Source: Holacanthus passer
Taxonomy: Eukaryota; Chordata; Actinopteri; Pomacanthidae
DNA length: 64,000 bases
NCBI GenBank assembly: GCA_025331565.1
Contig: JAFREQ010000014.1
Location: 7,148,501 to 7,212,500 of the forward strand
Reading direction: 5' to 3'
In this document: positions 1 to 11,639 of the stretch, piece by piece
Layout of the letters: every line of letters starts with the position of its first letter
How positions within the stretch are numbered: the first letter of the stretch is position 1
Translations under genes and position numbers: made by a program
Notes under the pieces: generated by a model
What the model was told of the DNA's origin: nothing
Databases searched by the model: none
The model's input: only the letters and a program-made list of their open reading frames with translations

Positions 1-240
1 TTTTCCTTGTGGGTTTTTTTTTCTTTGGGTTGTTGTTTTTTTGCTTAGTTTTCCTGGATCTTGCTTGTTATTTAGACTTTAAATTCCTGCCTGCTCGTTA
101 TTGGATTTGTTTGCCTGTTTGGATGGCCTTCTGCCTGTCTGACCACCCTGGAAGCTTTTTTTCACAACTGTTTTGTTATTGTACTTTCTCTCCAGCCAGT
201 CTTGTCCTTTAACAACATGATTAGACAACAATCTTGCAAT
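1..240. repeat. T-rich stretch, possibly a diverged LTR-like relic
   Basis: The stretch is T/C-rich and holds phrases such as 'gtttgcctgtttggatggcc' that recall the 3' part of the LTR-like element at 1772-2558. It has no convincing coding potential and no clear boundaries. The assignment rests only on resemblance by eye. Confidence 0.25.
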
Positions 241-280
241 TTGCATGTTTTTTTTTCTTGTTCGTTTTCTTGCAAATTTG

Positions 281-1488
281 ATCAGAACCATTTGATTTCC
301 ATGAGGTCTCATGACCCACATTTTCCCAGACAAGTGGGAGAATATTCAGTACTTTCAGGTCAGGCCAGATGATATAATCCTTGTAACATATCCAAATCAG
401 GTCAGTCCACAAACATGAACAGGGCTTGTGTTTGGTCAGGGTGTGCCAGGTGTGTTTTGTTTTATATCTCTTGAAGAGATGTATATCTGTGAAGGGTTGG
501 AACCATCTAGAGTTTCCTTTATTTTTCTTTTAGGAACCACCTGGGTCTCCTACATTCTTGCCTTGTTGTATTTTGTTCAGGCATCTCCCGAGTGTCAGAC
601 GTCCATGCCTCTCTATGTGAGAGTGAGCCTGTGTTGGAGATTGTCATCCCCCTCTCTGCAGTCAATCAATATTCACTATATAAGACATTACAAACATACA
701 AACATTTGTTTTATTTAACTTTCAGTATGTCATGGTCATGAAATTCTGCCTTTCTTAAATCAGTAAACAGATTGTGCAGTTACTTTAATAAGACAACATT
801 GTAAGATTGACTGATATCTAAACTGTTTTATAACAGCAGAAATGGTGGACAAGCTCCCCACCTCTCCTTGACTCATCTGCCAGTCCAGTCTGTGCCAAAA
901 TCCTCCTGGGTACAAAACTGCAGGGTATGTTTAATATTATACCATCAGACCTGCTTTTTAAAAAATTTTTGTTGTATTTAGACAGGCAAGCTTTGCTGTT
1001 ACTGATACAAATGATTTTTTGTCAATCATTCATGAATACAAATTAATATCATGTATCATGTGATGCTTTTATTCAGAAATAAGTATAGATATAGATACAG
1101 ATATAAGCGTTCTTCTTCTGTAGATAGTCTGGAGGGAAAGAATATGTTTGAAATAAAAATAATAAACTTGGATTTTGTGGTAAAGAACTTTACTGAACAC
1201 TAATGAAGTGTTTTCATGTATTAGAAAATAATCATGGACATTCTCAGCTATGGATTTTAAAATTTCTCCCTTCATAAGAAAGGATACACTGAATAGTGAT
1301 AACAAATACATGTGAAATTAAACAAACATCTCTGCCTTCATCTAAAATACCTGACTGATTCTCTGTGGTTCTGCAGGGAAGGTTGGTGACTGGAAGAATC
1401 ATTTCACTGTGGATCAGAATGAAGAATTTGATGAAGACGATGAGAAAAAGATGAAGGACCCCTTCCTTCAGTTCGGCGCTGAATTTTG
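281..1488 (+). pseudogene. Broken cytosolic sulfotransferase copy
   Basis: Pieces of the same gene that is intact twice downstream lie here in the right order. An exon-1-like piece (281-400) encodes KWENIQYFQVRPDDIILVTYP, but it has lost its start and carries a frameshift and stops before that segment; its PAPS-loop residues read YPNQ instead of YPKAG. An exon-2-like piece (534-661) begins GTTWVSYILALLYF and shifts frame after LYVRV. An exon-3-like piece (841-924) lacks about 12 bases where the paralogues encode the residues before THLP. A stub of exon 6 (1253-1288) reads MDFKISPFIRKG. The terminal exon (1377-1488) is intact, with GDWKNHFTV and a TGA stop. I see no exons 4 or 5 between 925 and 1250. 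AATAAA signals lie at 1673 and 1684. Transcription is possible, but a working enzyme is not. The start of the copy could lie left of the window. Confidence 0.85.
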
Positions 1489-1771
1489 AAGAGGACTGGA
1501 GTGTATGTGAAGATAATTTAATGGGTATTGTGTGGCAAATCTGTTTACTGTTGCCTCTATTGTGTCGACTGTGTACCCAACTTGTTGCTAATGTTATCTG
1601 ATTGGTGTCCATGCAGTGAAGTGCAAAGTAAGCCGAGTGACTAATCATGCCTGAAATAATTAATTCTGCTATAATAAATATGTAATAAATATGCTGCACT
1701 GTTTATCTTATCACTGTTTTTATTATCACTTAATGGAATGAGGCTGGCTGTTTCCAGCCTTTGTGCCAAAC

Positions 1772-2558
1772 TGTCACAGTTCTGCCAGCCAGGTCTCTGT
1801 GTAGCTTTAGTTTTTGTTCAGCCACATTTCTGCCTGTCATGTTTTTGTTCAGCCCTAGTCATTCTCTGCCATGTCTGTTTCCAGTCTCTGCCTGTGGTCA
1901 TTGTCTGAGTCCTGTTCATGTCTTGAATTTGTGCGGCCATGTTCTGTCTTAGTTCTGTGTCTTAGATCTCGGTCCTAGTTCTATTCCGTCTCTGTCCTAG
2001 TTCCAGTCTCTGTTATAGTTCTGTCAGTTATGGTCCTGTTCATGTCGTATTTCTTTCGGTTCTGTCGGTCTCGTCTTAGTCTTGTCTTCTCGTAGTCTTG
2101 TCTTGTCGTAGTCCTGTCTTGTTGTCGTCCTGTCATGTCTAAGTTCTATCTGTCAGTCTGTCACTATTCACCTGCCATAGCTTCTCACCTCAGGTCCCAG
2201 TACTTTTCTACTCACCCCGCCTCTGCCTCACCTTACCTGTCAGCCACTCCCACCTCATCTATTCACCTGTGTTCCCAGCTGCAGCTAATCACCATCAGGA
2301 CTCTATATAAGCCACTCCATTAGATTCAGCCTTTGCTGGATTGTTTGTTCCTTCATGCCTGTCAGTTGTTATGCTATTTTTTGGATCTGCTCTCAGTCTC
2401 CTGTTTCATGTTTGTGGTTTTTGTCTGCCTGTTCCTCTGGTTTTTGGACTGTCTTGGATACAACCCCTTCTGTGAGATTTCTTTTGCCTTTAATAAAGGC
2501 CCTTACCTGCCATCAGTTTCAGTGTGTTGCATTTGGGTCCATCCCCACTCCTCGTCAC
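1772..2558 (+). mobile_element. Solo-LTR-like element
   Basis: This pyrimidine-rich block of about 790 bases has LTR-like architecture: a start at TGTCAC, a TATA-like 'ctatataag' near 2300, an AATAAA signal near 2490, and an end at 'cgtcaca' after 'catttgggtccatcc'. No gag or pol lies beside it. Short 'aaac' sequences flank both ends and could be a target-site duplication. A diverged non-LTR repeat is an alternative. Shorter similar pieces occur at 7083-7290 and perhaps at 1-240. Confidence 0.45.
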
Positions 2559-3648
2559 AAAACTAACTGGCTGTTTGCTTTTGCCTTTTTAACGGATATG
2601 AGAATGGTATTGATCCTTTCATCTAACGGAGCGAATAAGCACGTTTCCCAAAATGCTGAATCATTCCTTGAACAATTATGTTGTTGCTGGTGTGTGACTG
2701 CATTATAACTGGGCTTAGATGCCGCTAAAGGACAATAAAGGATAATTTGCACTGGCATGTATGATACTTTGACCTTTATGACACTGGAGTTTATTAGATA
2801 CTGCTTTTTATGTGTGCAACAAAATAATATAGAACTAAAAAAAAAAGCTTTTTTACTGTTTCATTCTGTGTGTGCAAAGATCAAATGACTCAGGCAAACA
2901 GAAGTGTAACACTTACATCTATAACAAAGCTGTATAAACTAAATTAACCTGACTCAGACCTGATAGCAGTGATTCACATGTTTGCAGTCAGATTCAAAGC
3001 TGTAAAAATGACCCATGGCACATTATTTAGTGATAACATTCATTTCAGGAAGTGCGGCATGTTAAAGTGAGCTATACTCAACTAAATGACTTTTTCAGTG
3101 TGAACGATCCTCACACACAAACACTGTTGGAAAACAGCTATTCAGCAGGGTGAGTGTGCAGTTTGGCTGCTTTGAACTTGAATATGTAGAACAGAGGAAC
3201 ATGGTAGGGTTTCAAATATGTATGTTTTAAAATGTGCTGCATTTGAAAGTTATTTTGCAGATCATTCATAGACCAAATCAATTATAAGTTACAGGTCATA
3301 CACAGCAAATATTTTACCAAGCTGCTTTAATGTTTAACACAGTTTGTATACCTGCTGTGGTAATGATGAAATGGTGGAGGTTCATTTTGCTCATGTTGTG
3401 TAGCTGAAAAGGAAATGTTGTAACTGTTGTGTTTCATTGTATTAATAAGGCCCCAGTGCATGTTTTTACTGCTGGTGTGACTACTAACAGATTTGTACTG
3501 GGGACTAGTCATTATTGCACATATCAGTTTCAAATTGACTCTAGACTGGGCTAGATGATTACTGATTGATTTGTTTTAGTTTGTGCTGGCAGCATGGATA
3601 ATATTCAAGGTGTTAGGTATTATAATTTTACAATGAGCCATTTTGCAG
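2559..3648. other. Intergenic, 5' flank of the first intact sulfotransferase
   Basis: I recognise no gene. The sequence 'ttttgcag' directly precedes the ATG at 3649, so the first coding exon probably begins at a splice acceptor. A non-coding first exon should then lie in this stretch, but I could not place it. Confidence 0.4.
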
Positions 3649-6600
3649 ATGGAGCAGCTACAGCGACCAACACTGCTTGACTTCCATGGAGTCTCCATGG
3701 TTGAACACTTTATTTCCAACTGGGACAACATACAGAACTTTAAAGCGAGACCAGATGATATCCTTATAGCTACTTACCCTAAAGCAGGTGTGTGTGTATG
3801 TGTGTGTAAGAGTATGGAAGCATCACAGTTATACTATAAATCATGTTAAATTGATGAATGCAGTGGACTGATATGTTTCCTATGTACAGGCCACTGACCA
3901 GAAAGTACTCATTTAATCTCAGGAACCACATGGGTCTCGTACATCCTGGATCTTCTGTATTTTGGGCAGACGAGTCCAGAACGTCAGGCATCCATTCCAA
4001 TTTATGAGAGAGTGCCATTTCTGGAGCTCAGCGTATCTTTTCTACCCTCAGGTATAATTATGTGGTCACAATCACTCAGATATTGTTGTACTGTGTTGTA
4101 AAAAAAAAAAAGCTCTTGTTTGGTGCCCTTTGCCTCCATAATCTCTTCATTATGAGAGATTTATTTTACAGGCAGTGTACAAAGTCCTGAAACAGGACCC
4201 TGAAAGATCAACCAGCCTGCCTCTATCAGTTTTTGTTTGCATATGTGCCCTCTGTGTACTATACAGAAAAAGGGCGACTGTTTGTTGGCATATCAACGTA
4301 AAGGTTGATGATGTTTCTGGCCACTTGGGGGCAGCAGAAACAAGTTGTGATCCCAAGAGTGACATATCATCATCTTCTAAGTTGTTATACTGAACTTGTA
4401 AGCAAACAGCTTCTTATTTACACATCCAGCAGTTATGGAGCAACATTATTGTTCATTTGGAGTTGTGTATTTGGCCACTGGGTGAATCCAATAGTTGAAT
4501 ATGTACTCTCTTTTACCTCTGTTTTTGGTCTCCACCAACTCCCGAGGGAAGCTGTTGAACTGTTTTCTGCAGCTGAACATAGTGTTATGAGAGCAGTGAC
4601 AATAAAGAGTAAACTTGGAGGCCATACAGCTAAACAGTGAGAAAAAAATATAAATCTCTGTAAAGCCGAGGAGAGCGGCAGATTCGGATGATGATTCTCT
4701 GCAGGTTCATCCTTACGAGCCGCAGCTTTTACATTCTCACATTGTTTTCACAAGTTTGCATTTGATGCATTGTTGGTAAAAGAAAAAAATAGCAAAAATG
4801 AGCAAATTTTAAAAAGTAGTTTCATAACTTTTGCTTGATAATCACATTCTATTAGTGTTTTATCGCCAGTTTATTCAGTGCATAAGCCCATAAAACCAAG
4901 TAAAACGTGTCAGACGTCACTTTCTGTGTTAGCTATCGGTCATGGTGTGTAAACAAGTCTATACGTATATGCATGTAATCAGTCAGTGACTAATGCTTCT
5001 CTTCACAAAGGTACTGAAGCGGCAGATAAGCTTCCCACCAGTCCTCGTCTCATTAAAACTCATCTACCAGTCCAGTTTGTACCCAAGTCTTTCTGGGAGC
5101 AGAACAGCAGGGTAAAAGCCATGTACATACAGTCTTTTGGTTATGAACCCCACTGAATTATGATGCAGATGAATTATAACTTAGTGTCATCTCTTTGTGT
5201 AGGTAGTCTATGTGGCTCGTAATGCAAAGGACAATGCAGTGTCCTATTTCCACTTTGACCGCATGAACAAGGGCGAGCCAGAGCCAGGGGACTGGAACAC
5301 CTTTCAACAAAATTTCATGAAGGGAAAGGGTAAGTTCAAAGTACTCCTACTGTAAAGGAATCACAATATTGTCTCATTTCCCACATGTCTCCTCATATAT
5401 TATCCTGTGGCCTCAGTGGTGTTTGGATCATGGTATGACCATGTGACCGGCTGGTGGGAGAAGAAACAGACATTCTCAAATCTTCACTACATGTTCTATG
5501 AAGATATGATTGAGGTGAGCTGTGGTTTGTTAGTATGTGTGTTGTTTTCAGCAGACCTTTTAACCTTTAAAACAGTCTGTGTTATATAATCATTCTTGTC
5601 CTAATTAACAACTGGTCTTTGAAAATGTTTTATATACTGTGTTATTCATTAAAGGAAAATGTCTTGTGTCTGACCTCAGCTGACAGAGCAAGGCTATCTG
5701 TGCCCACGTGTTTTCAGTCTTTATGCCGAACTAAACTGTGCGTCTCCTGGCTCCAGTTTCATATTTACCATTCAGAGAGTGGTGGTAATTTCTGATTCTG
5801 ATGATCTAAATCTCAGCAAGAAAGCATATAAGCATCTTCTCTAAAATATAAAACTATATGTTTTACATGAACCTACAATATGTTGCATACAACCTAGATT
5901 CCAAAAAAGTTTGGATGCTGTGTAAAACATAAACAAATCAGAATGTGATCTCTTGCCTTTTTGACATGTACTCAACTAAAAACAGTACAATGTATTTACC
6001 TCATCAACTGCATTGATTTTTGTAAATATCTGCTTATTCTGAATTTGATGGCAGCAACATGCTTCAAACGAGTTGAGACAGGAGCAATAAGACTGCGAAA
6101 GTTGTGGACTGATCCAAAAACACCTGTTTGGATCATTCCACAGGTAAACAGGTTCATTGGTAACAGGTGATAGTATCATGATTGGGTATGAAAGGTTCAT
6201 CCTGGAAAGACTCAGTTCGTTTACAAGCAAGGACTGAGCAAGGTTCACCACTTTGCCAAACACATGATTGTATAAAGGAGATTACTACCTGGGCTCAGGA
6301 ACACTTTGTAAAACTGTTGTCAGTAAACACAGTTTGTTTGCAAATGATTGCTGTTTACTTTATGTTTTACACAACATCCCAGCTTCTTCGGAATCAGAAT
6401 TGTACAAGAGATGATGCAGCAATAAGAACAATAACCACTCTGTATGTTTAATTTATGTCACAAGGTTGACACTGAGATTCTTACATTTTCTGCAGGACTC
6501 TGAACGAGAGTTAGACCAACTCTGTTCCTTCCTTGGTTTGTCTCCCTCTGCTGAGCAGAAGGCAAGAGTTTTAACTGGAACAAAGTTTGACAATATGAAA

Positions 6601-6901
6601 CAAAACAAAATGGCCAACTATTCCACAGCTGACATTATGGATCACAAGGTGTCTCCTTTCATGAGAAAAGGTATGGAAACTTTGATGAATGTTCCTTGCA
6701 AGATTTTCTCTGTTAGCACCAAAATCTGCTCAAAGCATTTATCACTGGTTTTATTAAATTGTGTGAACGATTGTCTCTGCTTCTTCAGGGAAAGTTGGTG
6801 ATTGGAAGAACCATTTCACTGTGGCACAGAATGAAAAGTTTGATGAAGATTACAAGCAGAAAATGAAGAACCCTACACTGCAGTTTCGTACTGAAGTTTA
6901 G
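3649..6901 (+). CDS. Cytosolic sulfotransferase, copy A
   Basis: This enzyme transfers sulfate from PAPS to hydroxyl or amine groups of small molecules in the cytosol. The exons are 3649-3787, 3923-4051, 5011-5111, 5203-5329, 5417-5514, 6496-6670 and 6789-6901. All have GT/AG borders and consistent phases, giving 882 bp and 293 residues, the usual SULT length. Visible motifs are the 5'-phosphosulfate loop TYPKAGTTW, the catalytic histidine in KTHLPVQF, the 3'-phosphate segment YVARNAKDNAVS, the C-terminal RKGKVGDWKNHFT loop, and the overlapping KNHFTVAQNE dimerisation motif. The ATG at 3649 was chosen because it gives the conserved N-terminus and sits directly after an acceptor. The closest relatives I can name are fish SULT1/SULT3-type enzymes; the subfamily and substrate cannot be settled here. 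It is paired in tandem with copy B. Confidence 0.93.
4270..4640. repeat. Interspersed repeat in sulfotransferase A intron 2
   Basis: The segment runs from 'tcaacgtaaaggttgatgat' through 'ccacttgggggcagcagaaa' to 'ctccaccaactcccgaggga'. It resembles a repeat I know to be common in percomorph genomes. Its termini were not determined. It contains short open frames but no recognised protein. Confidence 0.45.
5648..5840. repeat. Diverged SINE/MITE-like repeat in sulfotransferase A intron 5
   Basis: Phrases such as 'cagtctttatgccgaactaa', 'ctccagtttcatatttacc' and 'ctcagcaagaaagcatataa' match, with divergence, the repeat in qars1 intron 6 (39525-39780) and in the phosphatase introns. The family is short, dispersed and has no coding capacity. 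Confidence 0.55.
5888..6405 (+). mobile_element. Tc1/mariner-like deletion derivative (MITE), copy A
   Basis: The element has inverted termini: the left end 'caacctagattccaaaaaag' matches the reverse complement of the right end, which finishes 'ggaatcagaattg'. A TA dinucleotide flanks both sides. The + strand interior retains transposase-like fragments (RTEQGSPLCQTHDCIK and TTWAQEHFVKLLSVNTVC), broken by stops. It sits in intron 5 of sulfotransferase A and lies opposite in orientation to copies at about 31.05-31.54 kb and 52.84-53.33 kb. TA flanks are typical of IS630/Tc1/mariner elements; the family name is an inference. Confidence 0.75.
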
Positions 6902-7780
6902 AGCCTCGGCCCAGCTGTGCATAATTTAAAGTCCTGAATTGTGATTAATTTGATAATAATTTTGATGTTAATGGATATATCATATGCACTGCATTATATC
7001 ACTAGCTTGTGGAAATTAAATTAAGTGTAATTTAATGTAAATTACTTGGTTTATATTTATGTTGCACATAACACTGTGATTAATGAAAGGCATTTTTCCT
7101 CAGTCAGTTGTCAGATCATCTTATGTTTTCCTGACTAAGTGTTCCAGTCACTTCACCTGCCGCCCTGTTGCCCACCAGCTTGATTTTCTGCCAGTGTCTT
7201 TGGCTTCTGTCTTGCCTGCCCTTTGTCTGGTTAAGATTGCCTTTCTTTGTTTTCCTGCCTGGTTTCCTGTGAGTCACTGTAGCAATAGGACTTGTTTAAA
7301 ATTGCACCACTAACTTAAACACAGGCCTTTCTAACTTCTTTCAATTAGGTTTTCTACCTCTTATGTCTTGATTGTGCACTGAATTACAAGCATCTACAAT
7401 GCAGTTTATATTGCTGTGCAACCAATTGTTACACCGTCCATAATCTTGACTGTCTTGTAGTGTGTTTCTCTTGGAAGTGGAAGTATAAGTTGTAGTAGTA
7501 GTGATGGTGGGATCCATCTGGGGCCGGCGATAGAATCTCCCTGTGTTTAATTGTATACTGGAGTCTGTAATCTTCTTAGCTTTGAAATTGTTTTAGCCAT
7601 TTATTAGTACTATTAAATAAAAATCTCTTCTTCTAAGCTTAACGTTGCCTTCCTCTTATGTACTCCACCACACCAGTAACATTTTAAATAAACTTTTAGC
7701 TACGGACTGAACACGCGTCTCCTGCTCTCCTTGAACCTTTAAAATTGTATCGTGCCAACACGTATGTGTTTAATACCGTG
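6902..7780. other. Downstream flank of sulfotransferase A
   Basis: This holds the 3' UTR of sulfotransferase A and a T/C-rich segment (7083-7290) that resembles part of the 1772-2558 LTR-like element. AATAAA-type signals occur near 7614 and 7687. I recognise no gene. Confidence 0.4.
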
Positions 7781-7789
7781 TTGCATCAC

Positions 7790-8180
7790 AAACTGGTGTT
7801 GTTCGCAGGATTGGCAGAAAATGCATCTGAGCCACAGGCAGGTCCCTCTATCCCTTCTAGGCAGCCGGGTCTCAGAGAGGTTAGTTTATATTGCTAGGGA
7901 AAGATCTTGCACTGGTGAAATTGATGTCCAAACCTGGGTTGAGGAAATAAAGTCCATAATGCGCTGTCATGCATTTGCCTCTGTTGAAAAGGCCAATTTT
8001 ATCTAGTTCAGTTCAGGCCTAGGAGCTATTCTGTTCCCTCAGTTTAAAGTATGCAGCATGCAGGGCAGGCCAGACCCCTAAGGGACACTGTAGTGACAGA
8101 GCTTAAGAAAATGCTGAAGCAGTAACAGGCTCAAATTGACCACCTCACACAGGAACCGCAGTCCAATCACACTTTAACCA
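7790..8180 (+). mobile_element. Retroelement gag-like relic
   Basis: One frame encodes RERSCTGEIDVQTWVEEIKS followed by a short run ending in a stop. A second frame just upstream encodes PQAGPSIPSRQPG, and near 8100-8160 a further frame reads ELKKMLKQ, a stop, then QAQIDHLTQ. These resemble parts of gag polyproteins of teleost LTR retrotransposons. They lie in different frames and are interrupted by stops, so this is a dead fragment. No protease or reverse transcriptase follows. Confidence 0.5.
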
Positions 8181-8768
8181 ACCCCAAGACCTTTCAGAAA
8201 AGAGGCTCTTATTGTCCACACCTGTCCTTATAAAGACAGGGAGCTGTCCCTAGTCCTACTACAGTGAGCATGTGTGGAGTGAGCATGTGGAATACCAGAG
8301 CAGGCTCAGCCAAACCAACCAAACAGCAAAGGGCTGGACTTTCAGCCCCTCACGTATGATCACAGTAGAGAGGTCTGTATGCAAAAAAGGGTAAAGATTT
8401 ACTATTGGTGAAGTAAGAAAAATACAGACAACAGTGAGAGGACACATTGACCTGCCAGGAATCTGGACAAGGTATGTCTCCAGGTAACAGGGTTTTCAAA
8501 TTGCAAATTTTTGTTGATCAAAACATGCCAACTATCCTGTGGGTTTCAGTGCTTGTTGAACAAGAGACATCTAAAACTTAGTTAAACTAAACTAACTGAG
8601 AATAATATTTTTCTATTAGTTCCCTTTAGACTCTGAACTTGTTGTTTATCTTCTTTTTACCAAAATGACGTCTGGAAGTAATTTTCTCAGACAATAAAAT
8701 TGTTGTGGTTTTCTTAATCCAAGACAATGACCATATGTTTTGAGACTATTCTTTTTTTTTTTTTAAAG
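8181..8768. other. Intergenic, 5' flank of sulfotransferase B
   Basis: I recognise no gene. A 'cttataaagac' sequence near 8226 could be TATA-like. An acceptor-like 'ttttaaag' directly precedes the ATG at 8769, again implying an upstream non-coding exon that I could not place. Confidence 0.35.
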
Positions 8769-11639
8769 ATGGATTTACCTCCTCGACCAGAACTGTTTGA
8801 TTTCCATGGAGTCTCAATGATCCACTGTTACACAGACAACTGGGAGAACGTTCAAAACTTCCAGGCCAGGCCAGATGATATACTTATTGTATCATACCCC
8901 AAAGCAGGTCAGTCTGCAAATCATGAACAGGATGTGTTTTGCTCTTGAATAAATTAGTATATTGAGGTGAGAGGTTAGGACTATGTCAATCATTTTTATT
9001 TCCTCCTGTCATGGCTGGTTACGCAAGAGAGCAATGAGTGTAGGATCCAAAAAGAGACAGAAGAAGCAGCAGAGCGACTTCAGTGACTTATGAAGAAGGC
9101 TTATAGGCTGGTGCAGGTAGGCAGGTATTGATGAAGGTAGGCAGGCAGGTGCAGGTGCAGGTTAGACCACTGTGGCCTTATGTGTGGGCTGGCTATGATG
9201 AAATAGCATCCCAATGGGAAGTGCGGCCAGACTGAGACAGTAAAACATGTTCTCCCGCAGTGTGCAATTTATTCTGTGCATGGAAAGGAATTGTATAAAC
9301 ATCTGGCTGGGAGGAACTCTTTAATCTCTCCACTATAATTAGTCTAGAATTTCTGTAGAAAACCAAAAAACAGGAATTCCTCCATGCCAGTCGAGTGTAC
9401 CGGCATATAGCACTCTGAGGACATCTGGTGGAAAGGAAGAGAATAGCAGAGGCTTGAGGAAGTGGGAATATGCCTGGAGGGAGGGACAGAGAGGCAGAGT
9501 GTGACATCTCCATCCTTCTTTTAGGAAGCACCTGGCTCATCCACATCATTGAGTTGCTGCATTTTGGTCAGACAGCCACAGAACGTGAGACATCCGAGCT
9601 GCTCTCTTCAAGAGTGCCTTGCTTGGAGATCTACTTCCCTCTTTTGCGGCCAGGTTAAATTAATGCTCACATACTCACCACATTTCATATGCCACAAATG
9701 TGCACTTTTATTCCATGGTGGTAATTCCTTTTCTTTTGCTAAAATCATTAAAGCTATTTGTTCACATTGAAGTGCATGTTGCTGTGGAGTTGTTGCAGAG
9801 TTGAGTGAGTGTACACTAACTTAGTAATAATTATTATCTTAAACAGCTGATGCGTTGTTGTATTGTTTTGTATTTACCACGCTGTAGGATTCACTGCACA
9901 TAAACTGTTGTAATTGTGTACAGGATCGGGGTCTACTCCAGAAATACATAGAGGAACAGACATGTTGGACAACCTCCCCACCTCCCCTCGACTAATTAGG
10001 TCTCATCTTCCAGTTCATTTCCTGCCAAAGTCATTTTGGGAGCAAAACTGTCAGGTCAGTAGTTTGTGTGTTATTTCAAGGTCACAAGAAGGTGAGATAG
10101 GTGATTATATTAATATCATGTAACCTGTGGAAATGTGCTGCTTAATCATGCCAGTTACTGAATTGCAATTTCAATAATTAAACCATCTAGCTCATCATTG
10201 ATTAGTCAAAAATTCTTATAAGGCACACACGACTAAAAATTCAAACAATGAACCAACATGAAAAAGAACATTATGACTTATATAAGAAATATTATTCAAC
10301 TAACGGTATGAATAATACTGTTATGTAAATCCACAAATAGCCTGTTTTATTTGAGGTGGGTATTGACCTCTGGAAACCAAATAACCTTTATTAAACTCAG
10401 ATTTTAAAAACCCACATTAACTCAGCTATTGCACTCTTTAAACCAAATTCATTTTTGTTGTGCAAAATTGAGAAAAAAAAGTAGGTAGACATATTCCAGA
10501 CAATATGAAGCCAGTGAGATAAACTGAGCTTTATGATCAGAATTATGACATTTATCATCCAATGTTTGACTACAGATCTTACGTTACTCATTTTAAAAAA
10601 AAAATGGGTTTAACTTTAACAAATCAACTTCAGCAGCATATACACTCTTATTTCATGTGAAGGCCGAATGATGACAAAAGGATACATGCATGGGTACCTC
10701 CGGATACTTGTACAACAGACTTTGATCAGCAGTTCATAAACACTTAGGTATTTCATGTTTCATGCTGCCGTTCAGATAATGTAAGTGTTTTCTTGTTATA
10801 TAGATAGTCTATGTGGCCCGTAATGTAAAGGACAGTGTGGTGTCTTTTTTCCATTATGATCGCATGAACATGCTCCACCCGGAGCCTGGAGACTGGAGCA
10901 GTTACCTCCAGAGATTCATGGAGGGAAAGAGTATGTTGCAAATATTTTAATAAAGTTGCTTGTATTGGAGATGCACAGATTTCCTCCACACCCCTCAAGT
11001 GCTTTCATTTATTGTTTTGTTGCTTTAGTGGTGTTTGGATCCTGGTATGACCATGTGAACGGCTGGTGGAAGAAGAAACAGATTCATTCAAAAATCTGTT
11101 ACGTGTTCTATGAAGATATAATTGAGGTAATCATTTGTTTTTGTGGATTGTCAGTGCATGCGTTTGTTTGATTCCAAAGTCTCTCCCTGTTCGATTTACT
11201 TTTCCAAAGTTCTGCTCTAGCTGGTAATAATATGATAATCTTTGACCATTGTGCTTCCAGGATATTGGACAGGAAATAGACAAAGTCTGCAGCTTTCTTG
11301 GTTTGTCTCCCTCAACTGAGGAAAAGCAAGGAATTATAGACAAAGTGCAATTTGACAAAATGAAAACAAACGACATGGTCAACAATTCAGAGTTCCGAAG
11401 GATGGATTTCAAAATTTCTCACTTTATGAGAAAAGGTACAGTGAACAGTAATATAAAACACAAACAAAATTTAATCTCCACCTTCAGCCAAAGTATGTTA
11501 TTGATAGTTACGTGATGGTTCTGCAGGGAAAGTTGGTGACTGGAAGAACCATTTCACTGTGGCCCAGGATGAAGAGTTTGATGAAGACTACAAGAAAAAG
11601 ATGAAGGGTTCTCCACTACAGTTTCGTACTGAAGTTTAA
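8769..11639 (+). CDS. Cytosolic sulfotransferase, copy B
   Basis: This is a tandem paralogue of copy A, with the same cytosolic PAPS-dependent sulfate transfer expected. The exons are 8769-8907, 9525-9653, 9954-10054 (or 9924-10054), 10804-10930, 11029-11126, 11261-11435 and 11527-11639. With the shorter exon 3 the product is 293 residues, matching copy A; the upstream acceptor (tacag at 9923) would add ten residues in frame. Conserved motifs are SYPKAGSTW, RSHLPVHF with the catalytic histidine, YVARNVKDSVVS, RKGKVGDWKNHFT and KNHFTVAQDE. Exon 2 has diverged strongly from copy A (WLIHIIELLHFGQT, then ELLSSRVPCLEIYFPLLRPG), which suggests altered substrate range. Intron 1 carries a roughly 500 bp insert-like block. 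Confidence 0.9.
9008..9500. repeat. Insert-like block in sulfotransferase B intron 1
   Basis: The left edge 'tgtcatggctggttacgcaa' resembles the terminus of a teleost LTR-like repeat, and a short 'gcaggt' tandem run follows near 9113-9165. Copy A intron 1 is only 135 bp while this intron is 617 bp, so the extra DNA is probably inserted. The right boundary is not resolved. Confidence 0.4.

Noticed and set aside
5976..6263. 95-codon frame containing RMNLSYPIMILSPV, repeated at 31.1 kb
   Set aside because: Recurs only because the two loci are copies of the same MITE; it is the antisense of transposase-derived sequence, not a host gene family.
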